The translations under genes were made by a program, and so were the position numbers. Positions 19,611-28,476 of a DNA stretch of 54,544 nt are shown one piece after another (positions within the stretch are counted from its first letter, which is position 1; each line of letters begins with the position of its first letter). Below the pieces are notes generated by a model. The model was not told the DNA's origin. It saw only the letters and a program-made list of their open reading frames with translations, and made no database searches. This DNA comes from Synergistaceae bacterium. GTDB taxonomy: Bacteria; Synergistota; Synergistia; Synergistales; Aminobacteriaceae. The stretch lies in the NCBI GenBank assembly GCA_017445405.1, contig JAFSUD010000047.1, positions 1-54,544 on the forward strand, read 5' to 3'.

Positions 19611-19679
19611 AATTATCACACCATACAAATCACACATAATCCTTTGCTCCCTGTCAACATTCACAGCACACCACAGACT

Positions 19680-19980
19680 CCCCGCATCTGCAGGAGGTCT
19701 CATATTTCACGAATGTTATACGTTCGCCCGAACTTCACGCCCTCAAACGCAGCCACCGGGCAAATCCTCCCTGTTCCTCCTCACACATCCCACAAAAAAT
19801 GACCCCCAGCATCTGTAGGAGGCCTAATGCTTCATAAAATACTACACGTCTGCTCCGAACTTCACGTACTCGTGCGCAAGCGTAACCATTGGTAATGTCC
19901 TCTCGCTGTCCGTCCTCACCACACCCGCACAAAAAAAATGACCCCCCGCATCTGCAGGAGGCCTAATATTTCACGAACTA
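19680..19980 (-). repeat. Tandem decayed copies of the PTS gene tail and its terminator
   Basis: The 3' end of the PTS gene and its downstream hairpin occur three times: intact at 19941 onward, a copy at 19801-19890 and an older one at 19681-19745 (GCATCTG markers at 19948, 19809 and 19684, so offsets of 139 and 125 bp). The middle copy keeps the stop codon and about 25 identical bases of the gene tail. With the promoter region this accounts for the 566 bp between the surface gene and the PTS gene; I see no coding sequence here. Confidence 0.75.
19928..19963 (-). terminator. Terminator of the PTS gene
   Basis: On the minus strand CCTCCTGC-AGAT-GCGGGGGG folds as a hairpin and is followed by TCATTTTTTTT. 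A second, weaker version lies at about 19790-19824 with ATTTTTTG, part of the duplicated tail. Confidence 0.7.
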
Positions 19981-21843
19981 CTACACGTCTGCTCCGAACT
20001 TCACGCCCTCGTAATCGTCGCTGTTCGTGAGAAGCAGAACTACAGTATCAGGATGCCCCGCTGCCTTTATCTTTTCGCGGCTGAACTTCATCAGCTTCTG
20101 GCCCTTAGAGACCTTGTCGCCTTCCTTCACGTAGTCCTCGAAGCCGTCGCCCTTCATCTCGACAGTGTCAACTCCGACATGAATCAGAACCTCCATATCG
20201 TTCTCGCCGCTGATGCCTATTGCGTGCTTACTCTCTGCCACTGAAGAAATCTCGCCGTCGATGGGGGCATACACGAACTCGTCCTCCGGAACAATGCCTA
20301 CTCCCTTGCCAAGCACTCCGGCCGCAAACGTCGGGTCGGGAATCTCAGTGTAGGGGATAACCTTTCCTGCTGTGCACTGCGCTATCTCGCCTGCTGATGA
20401 GCTGATGACTGTTCCGAACTCTACCGTCTTCTCAGGCTCTGCCGGTGCTGCAGGTGCTGCCTCTGCCTCTGGCTCGTCTTCCTTCCACATAATCCACGCA
20501 AGCACAAACGCTATACCGCCGGAAATCGCAAGAAGTATTGTGTACTGCATGGGCTGGGCAATCGTCAGGTAGCCGGGGATTCCAGTTACGCCGTATGCCT
20601 TCGCGCCGATCCCTGAGAGTGCTCCATAGAACGCGCCGATAGTTCCGCCTATCATTCCTGCAATGATGGGCTTGAAGAAGCGCAGGTTAATACCGAAAAT
20701 TGCAGGCTCAGTGATTCCGAGTGCCGCAGAAATCGATGAAGGAACTGCTACAACCTTTGTGCGGGCATTGCGGGCCTTGAAGCCTATTGCCAAGCACGCC
20801 CCGAACTGTGCGAAGTTTGCCGCTGAAGCTATCGGCATCCACGTATTCAGTCCGCCCTCAACCGCAAGCATTCCGGCCTCGATGACGTTATACATGTGGT
20901 GAAGTCCCATGACGACCGTCCAAGGATAGATAGCTCCCATGATTGCCGAACCGAAAGGATTGTGCACGAGCTTTTCTGCTCCGATCAGAACCCACGACTC
21001 AAGCTGCGAGAATATCGGCCCAATGATCGTGAACGTCAGGAACGTCGTAACAAGCACCGTCGTGAACGGAACGACGAACAGGTCAATCATCTCAGGCGTA
21101 TGCTTATGCAGCCACTTCTCGACTGCGCACATAAGATAGACTGCGATAATTACAGGGATAACGTGTCCCTGATAGCCCACCTTATTGACGCTAACGATGA
21201 AGTTGAAGATGTTGAAGTTCCATGCAGGTATTGTCTCCAGAGTTCCGACTACCCAAGCGTTCACGAGGTTAGCGTGAATCATGGCAAGGCCGATAACTGC
21301 TCCCAAGAAGATATTTCCGCCGAAAACTCTCGCTGCAGAGATTGCGACGATAACGGGCAGGTACGCAAATGCTGTGTTAGCGACCATATCGAGGAAGTCA
21401 TACCATGATGTTGATGCAAATTCTGGGTACACTTTGCCCATTGCCTCAACGAATCCCATCATCAAGCCTGACGCAACGATCGCCGGAAGGATAGGCACGA
21501 ACACGTCGCCTACTGCCTTCAGCATTCTCTTCCAGATGGGCTGGCCCGCTGCTGCTGCTGCCTTCACGTCGTCCTTCGTGGCCTCCGTCATTCCCGTAAC
21601 GCTCAGGAACTCCGCATACACCTTGTTGACTGTTCCGGTGCCGATGATGAGCTGAAGCTGGCCGTTGTTCTCAAACATGCCCTTCACGCCGTCAACGTTC
21701 TCGAGAGCCTTCTTGTCAACCTTGCCGTTGTCCTTGATGACTAGACGGAGACGGGTTGCGCAGTGTGCTGCCTGGACGATATTTTCACGTCCGCCGATGT
21801 GGGAAACGATCTCTTCCGCACATTTTCTGTAATCCAGTGCCAT
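19981..21843 (-). CDS. PTS transporter, IIBCA fusion, glucoside/sucrose/trehalose family
   Basis: Phosphotransferase permease that imports and phosphorylates a sugar. 620 aa in the order IIB-IIC-IIA. IIB phosphocysteine is Cys28 in HCATRLRL; the IIC part has about ten membrane helices with the family block GITEPAIFGINL; IIA carries the phospho-histidine His555 in LIHVGVDT. The substrate class (beta-glucoside, sucrose or trehalose) is clear, the sugar is not. ATG preceded by AGGAGG; 18 bp after a Cof-type phosphatase gene, so transcribed together. EI and HPr are not in the window. Confidence 0.92.
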   Translation of the reverse strand: MALDYRKCAEEIVSHIGGRENIVQAAHCATRLRLVIKDNGKVDKKALENVDGVKGMFENNGQLQLIIGTGTVNKVYAEFLSVTGMTEATKDDVKAAAAAGQPIWKRMLKAVGDVFVPILPAIVASGLMMGFVEAMGKVYPEFASTSWYDFLDMVANTAFAYLPVIVAISAARVFGGNIFLGAVIGLAMIHANLVNAWVVGTLETIPAWNFNIFNFIVSVNKVGYQGHVIPVIIAVYLMCAVEKWLHKHTPEMIDLFVVPFTTVLVTTFLTFTIIGPIFSQLESWVLIGAEKLVHNPFGSAIMGAIYPWTVVMGLHHMYNVIEAGMLAVEGGLNTWMPIASAANFAQFGACLAIGFKARNARTKVVAVPSSISAALGITEPAIFGINLRFFKPIIAGMIGGTIGAFYGALSGIGAKAYGVTGIPGYLTIAQPMQYTILLAISGGIAFVLAWIMWKEDEPEAEAAPAAPAEPEKTVEFGTVISSSAGEIAQCTAGKVIPYTEIPDPTFAAGVLGKGVGIVPEDEFVYAPIDGEISSVAESKHAIGISGENDMEVLIHVGVDTVEMKGDGFEDYVKEGDKVSKGQKLMKFSREKIKAAGHPDTVVLLLTNSDDYEGVKFGADV

Positions 21844-21861
21844 AATATGACCTCCTGATAA

Positions 21862-22701
21862 TTAGATTAACTGTAAATTCGCAAACGCCTTCGCAAGTCC
21901 GTCATCACTCACTGATTCGCAGACCATATCAGAGAGTTTCTGCAGAGCTTCCGAGCCGTTCGCCATACAGACGCTGAAACCGACTGTCTGTATCATTTCC
22001 AGATCATTCATGCTGTCCCCGAAGCCTACCGTGTCGCTTATGGGAACGTTAAACTTTTTGCAGATTATCTCAACGCCGAGTCCCTTGTTGAACTCCTTGT
22101 TGATGATTTCGCCGTTGATGCATTTAGAGTCCGAGCCTCCGACCTTGACCTCCTGCATCACGAAATTGTACTTGCCGCCTAATGCTGCTTTGGCCTCGTC
22201 GAGCTGGCTCATGTCCTGACACATAATCACGACTTTGTAGACAGGGCTTCCGTCGTACTGGCTCATGGGCTTGATGCCTAAGTTGCTTGCGAGAGCTTTT
22301 CTCCAGCGTTCGAGTTCGCTGTTGCCTTCGCCCTGAGAGCTGAGGAAGTCGCCGAGATTCTCATCTCCCCACGAGCCTTTTTCTGCCTCGATCGTGCAGA
22401 AGACTCCGTGATTGTGCAGAGTCCTCAAGGCGATATCGCGCTCTTCGTCCGTCATGGGGTGGTCATAGAGTACCTCGTCGTACTTCTCGCCGACCACGAC
22501 GTAGCCTCCTGCGCAGGAGATGAACCCGTCGAACTGGTAGCGCAGAAGAGGACGGAGCATGTCGGGATTCCTGCCGGTGCAGAGAAAGACTTTGTTTCCC
22601 TTTGCGCGGGCCTTGACGATTGCGTCAACTGCGCTCTCGGGAGGAGTGTTTTCACCCGGCTTTGTGAGCGTGCCGTCAATGTCCAAGAATATCAGCTTCA
22701 A
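21862..22701 (-). CDS. Cof-type HAD-family phosphatase
   Basis: 279-residue HAD hydrolase, likely a sugar-phosphate or other phosphometabolite phosphatase. Motif I is FLDIDGTL at the N-terminus, followed by motif II near FLCTGRN and motif IV GFGDSMNDLEMI near the C-terminus; a C2-type cap lies between. The frame is open further upstream, but the domain starts right after a TTG codon at 22701 with AAGGAGG nine bases before it, so I use TTG. Gene order phosphatase-PTS suggests it handles the imported sugar phosphate. Confidence 0.88.
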   Translation of the reverse strand: MKLIFLDIDGTLTKPGENTPPESAVDAIVKARAKGNKVFLCTGRNPDMLRPLLRYQFDGFISCAGGYVVVGEKYDEVLYDHPMTDEERDIALRTLHNHGVFCTIEAEKGSWGDENLGDFLSSQGEGNSELERWRKALASNLGIKPMSQYDGSPVYKVVIMCQDMSQLDEAKAALGGKYNFVMQEVKVGGSDSKCINGEIINKEFNKGLGVEIICKKFNVPISDTVGFGDSMNDLEMIQTVGFSVCMANGSEALQKLSDMVCESVSDDGLAKAFANLQLI

Positions 22702-22815
22702 GATGTTATGCCTCCTTAGTGTGAATAATTTACATGTATCAATGTCTGGCGGCTTATGCTTGCTGCCCTGACACTGAATAATAATCATAATGTGTGATGC
22801 AAAATTTGTGTCGTG

Positions 22816-22834
22816 TTGTGAATTTGTTGTGAAT
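22816..22834. promoter_or_regulatory. Direct repeat, candidate operator upstream of the HAD-PTS operon
   Basis: TTGTGAAT occurs at 22816-22823 and again at 22827-22834, 11 bp apart, one helical turn, in the A+T-rich leader about 120 bp upstream of the phosphatase start. I did not find a convincing -35/-10 pair nearby. Confidence 0.3.
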
Positions 22835-22973
22835 ATGAAAATTATATCCGCAAACTTTTCTTGAGGCAACAACAAAAGCAGTGAGTTATTTTGCGGCGAG
22901 TCTTGGTCGAGTGCTCCTGATGAATTGACGGAATAGAGTAGACTTTTCCACAAACGTTCTCTTAATGGATAAT

Positions 22974-23012
22974 AATGAGAAAATGAGCCGCACCAGTCTG
23001 CCCGGTACGGCT
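22974..23012 (-). terminator. Terminator of murJ
   Basis: Minus strand: AGCCGTACC and GGTGCGGCT form a nine-pair stem with one mismatch (23012-23004 with 22994-22986), followed by CATTTTCTC. Confidence 0.55.
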
Positions 23013-23018
23013 ATACCT

Positions 23019-24569
23019 TTATTTCTTTGTGAATGCCTGACGCAGCAATCCCCACTCTTCATATTTCATCAGCAGAGTAACAGCAGAATACACGCCCGCA
23101 GCAAGAACTATCACCCCGAGCATCCACACACAGCGGAGTCCGAGCTGCCACGCCGGATTATAGGGCATCAAGAATCTGTAAAGCATTATCGACGCATCCA
23201 TGACTGCCAGAGCAGAGAGGTAGTCCCAGAAGAACCGTGAAGTAATTATCCCCAGAGGACGGCCTAACTTTTTGCGGACATAACGCAGCCCGAGCATTCC
23301 CGACAACGTGAAGGCGATTCCCGGAGCGAGAGCGAGGCCGTTATAGCCCATAGGGTAAACGAGAATCAGAGAGAACAGCGCAGTAGAAATTACGCTGAAG
23401 AGAGTAACCCTGAAAGCCTGGCGCGGCATTGAGAGAGCATAGAGTGCCCTCATCACTACAGTAGAGCACGCCATACCCGGAAGGCCCAGCATACTGTAAG
23501 CGAGGGTTGTTGTCGTAGCATCCCAAGCCCAAGCCCCAAACTCTCCCCTCACGAACACCAAGTGCACAAACTCCCTCGAAATCTCCATCACTCCCAGAGA
23601 TGCAGGAAGCACCACGAACAGCGCAAACCTCACCGCCTGCCTCAATGTCGCGATAAATTCGTCGTCATCTTTTGCGCGAGCCAATTGCGGGAGTACTGCC
23701 TGAGAGATCGCAATAACGAACAGCCCTAACGGAAGCTGCAATATTCTGTTCGAGTAGTTCAGGACGGAGATACTACCCTCCTGCAGGAACGATCCGAGCA
23801 TCCTGCTTATCACCGGGTTAATCTGGTTGAGCGAGAGTCCCGCAGCATAGGGCAGAAAAAGTTTCATGATTCTCTTGAGGTCAGGGTCTCTCATGTCAGG
23901 ACGCACAGGGTATAACACTGCCTTCATCCTGAATCCGTAAAGCCATTGCGTCATGAAGTGCGCAAAGCCTCCGCACAGAACTGACAGAGCGAGGCCGTAC
24001 ACTCCGAATCTGGCAGCGAAGAACGGAGCAGTGATGATGAAGACGAGGTTGCTCAAAGCAGGAGACAGAGCAGGGACGAAGAACGACCCCAAAGAATTCA
24101 GCGCGCCCATAGTGAGAGCCTCAAGGGATATGAATATCAGGAACGGGAACATCCATCTTGTGAGGCCGACAGCGAGCACAGAATTAGCGTCGTCGAAACC
24201 GGGAGCCATAAATTTTACCAGAGCGGGTGCTCCTGCAATTCCCAAGCCGACAACAAAGAGAGTTGCGCACATTAAGACGGTCATAGTTCCGCGGGCTAAG
24301 GCTAAGGCTTTCTCCCTGCTCTTCGTGAGTGCCTGAGAGAACACAGGGACAAATGCGGCAGAGAGTGCTCCTTCGGCCAAAAGCTGGCGCGCCAAGTTAG
24401 AGAGAGTGTACGCAATGTTGAAGGCATCCATTGCGCGGGAAGCTCCGAAGAGTGCAGCGACCATGACCTCACGCGCGAGGCCGAGCACACGGCTGATTAA
24501 TGTACCTGCCATCATGAAGACGGCATGACGTACCATTGACGGACTTGATGAAGAGTTATTGTTCTGCAA
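23019..24569 (-). CDS. murJ: Lipid II flippase MurJ
   Basis: MATE-like flippase moving lipid II across the inner membrane for peptidoglycan synthesis. About 516 aa with 14 predicted membrane helices. The N-terminal block SRVLGLAREVMVAALFGAS and the basic cytoplasmic stretches match the MurJ/MviN family. No ATG is well placed at the N-terminus: I use TTG at 24569, nine bases after GAGGTG; a GTG at 24581 would add four residues without its own ribosome site. Starts 34 bp after the comF stop, at the end of a long minus-strand gene run. Confidence 0.93.
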   Translation of the reverse strand: MQNNNSSSSPSMVRHAVFMMAGTLISRVLGLAREVMVAALFGASRAMDAFNIAYTLSNLARQLLAEGALSAAFVPVFSQALTKSREKALALARGTMTVLMCATLFVVGLGIAGAPALVKFMAPGFDDANSVLAVGLTRWMFPFLIFISLEALTMGALNSLGSFFVPALSPALSNLVFIITAPFFAARFGVYGLALSVLCGGFAHFMTQWLYGFRMKAVLYPVRPDMRDPDLKRIMKLFLPYAAGLSLNQINPVISRMLGSFLQEGSISVLNYSNRILQLPLGLFVIAISQAVLPQLARAKDDDEFIATLRQAVRFALFVVLPASLGVMEISREFVHLVFVRGEFGAWAWDATTTTLAYSMLGLPGMACSTVVMRALYALSMPRQAFRVTLFSVISTALFSLILVYPMGYNGLALAPGIAFTLSGMLGLRYVRKKLGRPLGIITSRFFWDYLSALAVMDASIMLYRFLMPYNPAWQLGLRCVWMLGVIVLAAGVYSAVTLLMKYEEWGLLRQAFTKK

Positions 24570-24602
24570 GATTATTATCACCTCACAGAAATTATACAGT
24601 GA

Positions 24603-25847
24603 TTAGACGCTCGCAAGGGTATATGCGCACACAACTACTGCGCCTGAGAGACGGCATGATTCAGCGAGGCATGAGAGAGTCATTCCTGAAGTGCACACGT
24701 CATCAACGAGAGCTATTCTCCTGCCCCTGATGTCCTGAGTTATCCCGAAGTCTGAAGGCGTGAGGTCTCGTCTGTCATTGCTTACTGCCCTTCTCGGAAC
24801 TTCCCGGGTCCAGACTGCAGCATCAAGAATCTTCACGTTCCAGAGTTCACACATTCCCTCTGCGAGTTCTAGGCTCTGGTTGTACTCCCGCTCGCTGTTC
24901 AGGTGCAGAGGTACAGGCAAAAGGTAATCCGCTCTGCATTCACCGAACTTCTCAGCCATGTGCTTTCCGAAGTATGCGCAGAGATTTATTGCTCCCGAGT
25001 ACTTGAGCTTGTGAATCTCCTCACGTATACCGCCCGCGTGATAGTCCGAAGCTGCGTAGACTGTGAGAGAGTTCACCTGCCTGACTATGACCTCTCCGGC
25101 AAAGAAAGCATACAGTTCACGGTAACGTTCCTCCGAGAGCCTTGCGAGTATGTCCGAGCTCGAGGGAGAGTCCGAATCTTGACGTGGCATCAGCGAGTCC
25201 GGAGGAGTCTGCGCTGCGAGAGTGTACGCACAAATCACTTGTGCACCTTCACGCCTGCAGGTCTCGGCTAGGCATGAGAGAGTCCGGCCCGTTGCGCAGA
25301 AGTCATCGACGAGTGCGACTCGGAGTCCGCAAATGTCCTTCGTGAATCTGAAGTCCTCGTGAGTGATTCCTCTGCTGCTCCACACTTCGCGGGTCCAGAT
25401 TGCCGCATCTGTCAGCCTGACGCTGCCCCAAACATCACGCATTCCTTCAGCAAGTTCGAGGCTCTGGTTATACTTGCGTCCGCTGTAGATATGAAGAGGC
25501 ACAGGGATTAGCACATCAGCTTCACATTCACCGAACATTTCAGCCATATTTTTACCGAGCACTCGGCACAAATTGCGGTCTCCTGCGTGTTTGAAGGCCC
25601 GGATGATTTTCCTTGCGCGTGCGTCATAGCTAAGTGATGCATATACTCTGAGGCCGTTAATGTTCCGAGTGATGACATTTCCGCTGAACAGTGAGGGGAT
25701 TTCCTGTGATGGAACGTCTGAGGCTTTCTCGTCGGGCATGTATTCACGGCATTCCGGGCAGAGGGGAGAGCCTATTTTTCCGCAGACAGGACAGCTTACA
25801 GGAAAGATGAAGTGCAGGAAGATTTCTAGAAGGCGGCTAATATTCAT
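24603..25847 (-). CDS. comF: ComF-family phosphoribosyltransferase-like protein, tandem double domain
   Basis: 414 aa, about twice the usual ComF length. N-terminal zinc-ribbon CPVC...CPEC is followed by a complete PRTase-like domain (PRPP loop VALVDDFCATGRT at about 165-178), then after a Ser-rich linker a second PRTase-like domain (ALVDDVCTSGMT near 375) without its own zinc ribbon. Both copies keep LPVPLH / IPVPLH and YNQSLELAEGM, so they arose by in-frame duplication. ComF proteins aid DNA uptake in competent bacteria; comEA and comEC lie 4 kb away. Its start overlaps rnhA by 11 bp. Confidence 0.9.
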   Translation of the reverse strand: MNISRLLEIFLHFIFPVSCPVCGKIGSPLCPECREYMPDEKASDVPSQEIPSLFSGNVITRNINGLRVYASLSYDARARKIIRAFKHAGDRNLCRVLGKNMAEMFGECEADVLIPVPLHIYSGRKYNQSLELAEGMRDVWGSVRLTDAAIWTREVWSSRGITHEDFRFTKDICGLRVALVDDFCATGRTLSCLAETCRREGAQVICAYTLAAQTPPDSLMPRQDSDSPSSSDILARLSEERYRELYAFFAGEVIVRQVNSLTVYAASDYHAGGIREEIHKLKYSGAINLCAYFGKHMAEKFGECRADYLLPVPLHLNSEREYNQSLELAEGMCELWNVKILDAAVWTREVPRRAVSNDRRDLTPSDFGITQDIRGRRIALVDDVCTSGMTLSCLAESCRLSGAVVVCAYTLASV

Positions 25848-26274
25848 CGCGTGCTCTGTGAACTAGGGCATCACAGCGGTTGTTGCGCTCGTCGTAAGCA
25901 TGTCCCTTGACCCAGTGCCAGGTTACATGGTGAGTCTTCGTGAGGGAGTCGAGTTTCTCCCACAAATCGCGGTTAGGTATGTCATCGCCGTCCCGCTTCC
26001 AGCCTCTGCGCTTCCAGTTCTCGAGCCAGCCTTTCACAAAAGCGTTCTGCAGGTACGACGAGTCAGTGTGGAGATCGACATCACACGGGACTTTGAGGGC
26101 CTCGAGTGCCTTTATCGCAGCGGTAAGCTCCATGCGGTTATTCGTGGTGTCAGGTTCTGCTCCGTAAATTTCTTTCGTCTTGTTGTGCTCGGGAGAATAG
26201 AGAATCGCTGCCCAGCCTCCGAGACCGGGATTAGGTGCTGCTCCTCCGTCGGTGTAAATTATCACGTGAGGCAT
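25837..26274 (-). CDS. rnhA: Ribonuclease HI
   Basis: Cleaves RNA in RNA-DNA hybrids. 145 aa with every catalytic residue: Asp9 (YTDGG), Glu49 (NNRMEL), Asp71 (HTDSS), His125 (KGHAYDER) and Asp135 (NRCDALV). The ATG has AGAGGAG seven to eight bases upstream. A truncated second copy of its 5' end lies directly upstream. Confidence 0.96.
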   Translation of the reverse strand: MPHVIIYTDGGAAPNPGLGGWAAILYSPEHNKTKEIYGAEPDTTNNRMELTAAIKALEALKVPCDVDLHTDSSYLQNAFVKGWLENWKRRGWKRDGDDIPNRDLWEKLDSLTKTHHVTWHWVKGHAYDERNNRCDALVHRARDEY

Positions 26275-26501
26275 GTAATCACTCCTCTGTTATGTCCATC
26301 ACTAATGTGTAAATACCTCCGGAAGCTAACGCGCTGATTATGAGCTGATGAGCCGATTTGCAGGTCAATATCACACGGAACTTTGAGGGTCTCGAGTGCC
26401 TTCTTCTTGCTGTGCTCGGGAGAATAGAGAATAGCTGCCCAGCCTCCAAGACCGGGATTAGGCGATGCTCCTCCGTCGGTGTAAATTATCACATGAGGCA
26501 T
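26262..26501 (-). pseudogene. Truncated duplicate of RNase HI
   Basis: A 79-codon frame starting [20 protein letters not shown], nearly the same as RNase HI for 30 residues, then lacking the stretch with the catalytic Glu, resuming at [13 protein letters not shown] and ending in unrelated sequence before the real rnhA start. It has its own GAGGAG ribosome site. With two of the four catalytic carboxylates gone it cannot be active. It is the product of the duplication that also copied the end of the DUF3084 gene. Confidence 0.8.
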
Positions 26502-26590
26502 TTCATCACTCCTCAAATATTATGTCTATCACTACAGGGCCTTCCGTGTAAATGTCCCCTGAAGCTAACGCACTGATTATCACTGATGAG
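26275..26590 (-). repeat. Tandem duplication spanning the DUF3084 gene end and rnhA start
   Basis: Two units 227 bp apart (rnhA starts at 26501 and 26274). Each joins a copy of the DUF3084 3' end (GAAGCTAACGCRCTGATTAT, at 26310-26340 and 26565-26582) to a copy of the rnhA 5' end. The upstream unit's DUF3084 tail is the functional one; the downstream unit's rnhA is the functional one. Confidence 0.75.
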
Positions 26591-27612
26591 CCAATGCCGG
26601 CTAATGTTTCTACTGCACTGAAGAATGCCTCTCCGTCAAGAGTGCCCACGTTGTTTGTCGACGGCTCGGGCAGCACTCCGTCATTAATCACTTTCTCCCT
26701 AAGCTCACGCAGAAACACATGAAGTGTCTCTTCCGGCTTGGCGTTCCCGTCATTCGCAAAGAACTTCCGGTACACAGGCGATCCGTCAGGGTAGATGATT
26801 ATGCTCGTCCCGGTCTCCAGCCTCACCATGATGCGCATGTTGTCGCCGAAAACATAATTTTCTCCTGACAGCGCACGCACATAATGCCTCATGTCTGCAC
26901 TCGCAAGTTCATCAATCAATGCTGCCTCAACTTCGGGGTCAAAGTCCACAGGGACATCACGCATACGTGTAAATGACTGGTTCGAAATTCTGGATAACAC
27001 ATTAAGCCTGACTTGCTGCTTCAGCGTGTTAATGCCCGCAATTATCTCTTCACGCGTCATATCCGGCTCAAAAGCTCTCTGGCCAAGAAGGACATTCGCA
27101 CTCAGCGCAATAGCCTCGCTCCGCAATGCACGTATCTCTTCCTTGAGCTGCAGGGACTCCTCGCGCATAAGCCTCAATGTTGCCTGAAGTTCATCACGCT
27201 GAAGTTCCAGAATAAGCTGGTCATTCTTCATTGAGTCAAGCTCAAAGCTCGTGAGATCCAGACTCGCCGACGCTTCCGCAAGACTCACTCTTGCCTGCTG
27301 TGCATTCTCCTCGCTCCTCGTCAGCTGGAACTGCAGATCATACATCTGCTGCTTGAGCATCTTCATCCCGAAAAGTGCCGTCCTCACGTCCTGAGAGAGC
27401 ACGGACATCACCGCAAGAATCCCTACAGCAATAAGCCCTCCCGTGAATGCAGTGATTAATCTGCTGGTGTGCTTGGGTCTGAGGCCGAAAAGGGAAATGC
27501 GCTTCTTCCCATACTTTGAGCCTAGAGAGTCGCCGAGCACGGAGAGTCCCGCACTTCCGAAGATCAGAGAGAGTATCAGCAGCCAGTTGGTATCAGAGAA
27601 GAAACGCATCAT
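26506..27612 (-). CDS. DUF3084-domain membrane protein
   Basis: 368 aa, function not known. Two N-terminal membrane helices flank [20 protein letters not shown], the hallmark of DUF3084; then a long coiled coil (about 90-165) and a C-terminal region expected to face the periplasm. The topology recalls envelope-spanning scaffold or transport accessory proteins. Sits within a minus-strand operon; 6 bp after the DMT transporter. Confidence 0.85.
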   Translation of the reverse strand: MMRFFSDTNWLLILSLIFGSAGLSVLGDSLGSKYGKKRISLFGLRPKHTSRLITAFTGGLIAVGILAVMSVLSQDVRTALFGMKMLKQQMYDLQFQLTRSEENAQQARVSLAEASASLDLTSFELDSMKNDQLILELQRDELQATLRLMREESLQLKEEIRALRSEAIALSANVLLGQRAFEPDMTREEIIAGINTLKQQVRLNVLSRISNQSFTRMRDVPVDFDPEVEAALIDELASADMRHYVRALSGENYVFGDNMRIMVRLETGTSIIIYPDGSPVYRKFFANDGNAKPEETLHVFLRELREKVINDGVLPEPSTNNVGTLDGEAFFSAVETLAGIGSSVIISALASGDIYTEGPVVIDIIFEE

Positions 27613-27618
27613 GATTAT

Positions 27619-28476
27619 CTAGCTCCTTGCGTGTATGTATGGTTCAAGTTCTGAGATTAAGACTGAGGCAAAGATAAGTGCACAGCCCGCACCTGCCTGA
27701 AGAGTAAGACGCTCGCCGAGAAATATTATGCTGCTCGTGAGTCCGAAGACAGACTCTAGGCTCATTATGATTGTCGCGTGAGACGGCTCGGCGTATTTCT
27801 GCGCGCATATCTGCATGACGTAGCACCCGAACGTCGCAAAGATTATCGTGAACAGCAGCTCGGGGAGGCTCTCCGAATCCAGAAGCACAGGCCTTGACTC
27901 GAACACCAGAGATGACACTAACGCCAGAACTGCGAAGCCCGCGAACTCGACGAAACTTAGCGTGATTGGGTCGCTGTCCTGAGTGTACCTGCTTATAGCG
28001 ATAACCTGAACCGCAAACGTTAAGGCACACATCACGGTGAGAGCATCCCCAGCAAGTGAAGCTCTGGACTCGTCATCGCCTGTGAGCATGTACATTCCTG
28101 CGACGCACAAGGCAGCCGCAAATATCTTCACCCAGCCGGGAAAATTTCTGTCAACAGCCCATAGCATCAGCGGCACCATCAGAACATATGTTGCAGAGAT
28201 GAACGCAGAACGTCCTCCGCCTATGTAGTTAAGCCCGATCGTCTGAGTCGTTATTGCGAGGAAGAGCAGAAAGCCTATAATCACTCCGCCCTTCAGTTCG
28301 TGCATGAATGATTTATTGATGCGCTTATGGAAGAACAGGTAAATCATCAGTGCTCCGGCAGAGAATCTCAGGAACAGCAGCCAGCACGCAGGATATACCC
28401 CGACAAGGATTTTCATTGTTACGAAGCTCGCGCCCCAGAACAATGCGCAGTAAAGCAGCCCTAAGTCCGCAAGCAT
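27619..28476 (-). CDS. DMT-superfamily (EamA) transporter
   Basis: 285 aa, ten predicted membrane helices made of two EamA repeats. Motifs such as GASFVTMKI in the first helices and the second-half SLESVFGLTSSIIFLGERL are typical of drug/metabolite exporters. Substrate unknown. Its ATG overlaps the DUF1015 stop by one base (TAATG). Confidence 0.9.
   Translation of the reverse strand: MLADLGLLYCALFWGASFVTMKILVGVYPACWLLFLRFSAGALMIYLFFHKRINKSFMHELKGGVIIGFLLFLAITTQTIGLNYIGGGRSAFISATYVLMVPLMLWAVDRNFPGWVKIFAAALCVAGMYMLTGDDESRASLAGDALTVMCALTFAVQVIAISRYTQDSDPITLSFVEFAGFAVLALVSSLVFESRPVLLDSESLPELLFTIIFATFGCYVMQICAQKYAEPSHATIIMSLESVFGLTSSIIFLGERLTLQAGAGCALIFASVLISELEPYIHARS

Noticed and set aside
19441..19818. 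125-codon plus-strand open frame
   Set aside because: Covers the promoter region and decayed tail copies, has no ribosome site and no recognisable domain.
20896..21408. 170-codon plus-strand frame opposite the PTS gene
   Set aside because: Antisense shadow; His/Arg/Asn-rich without pattern.
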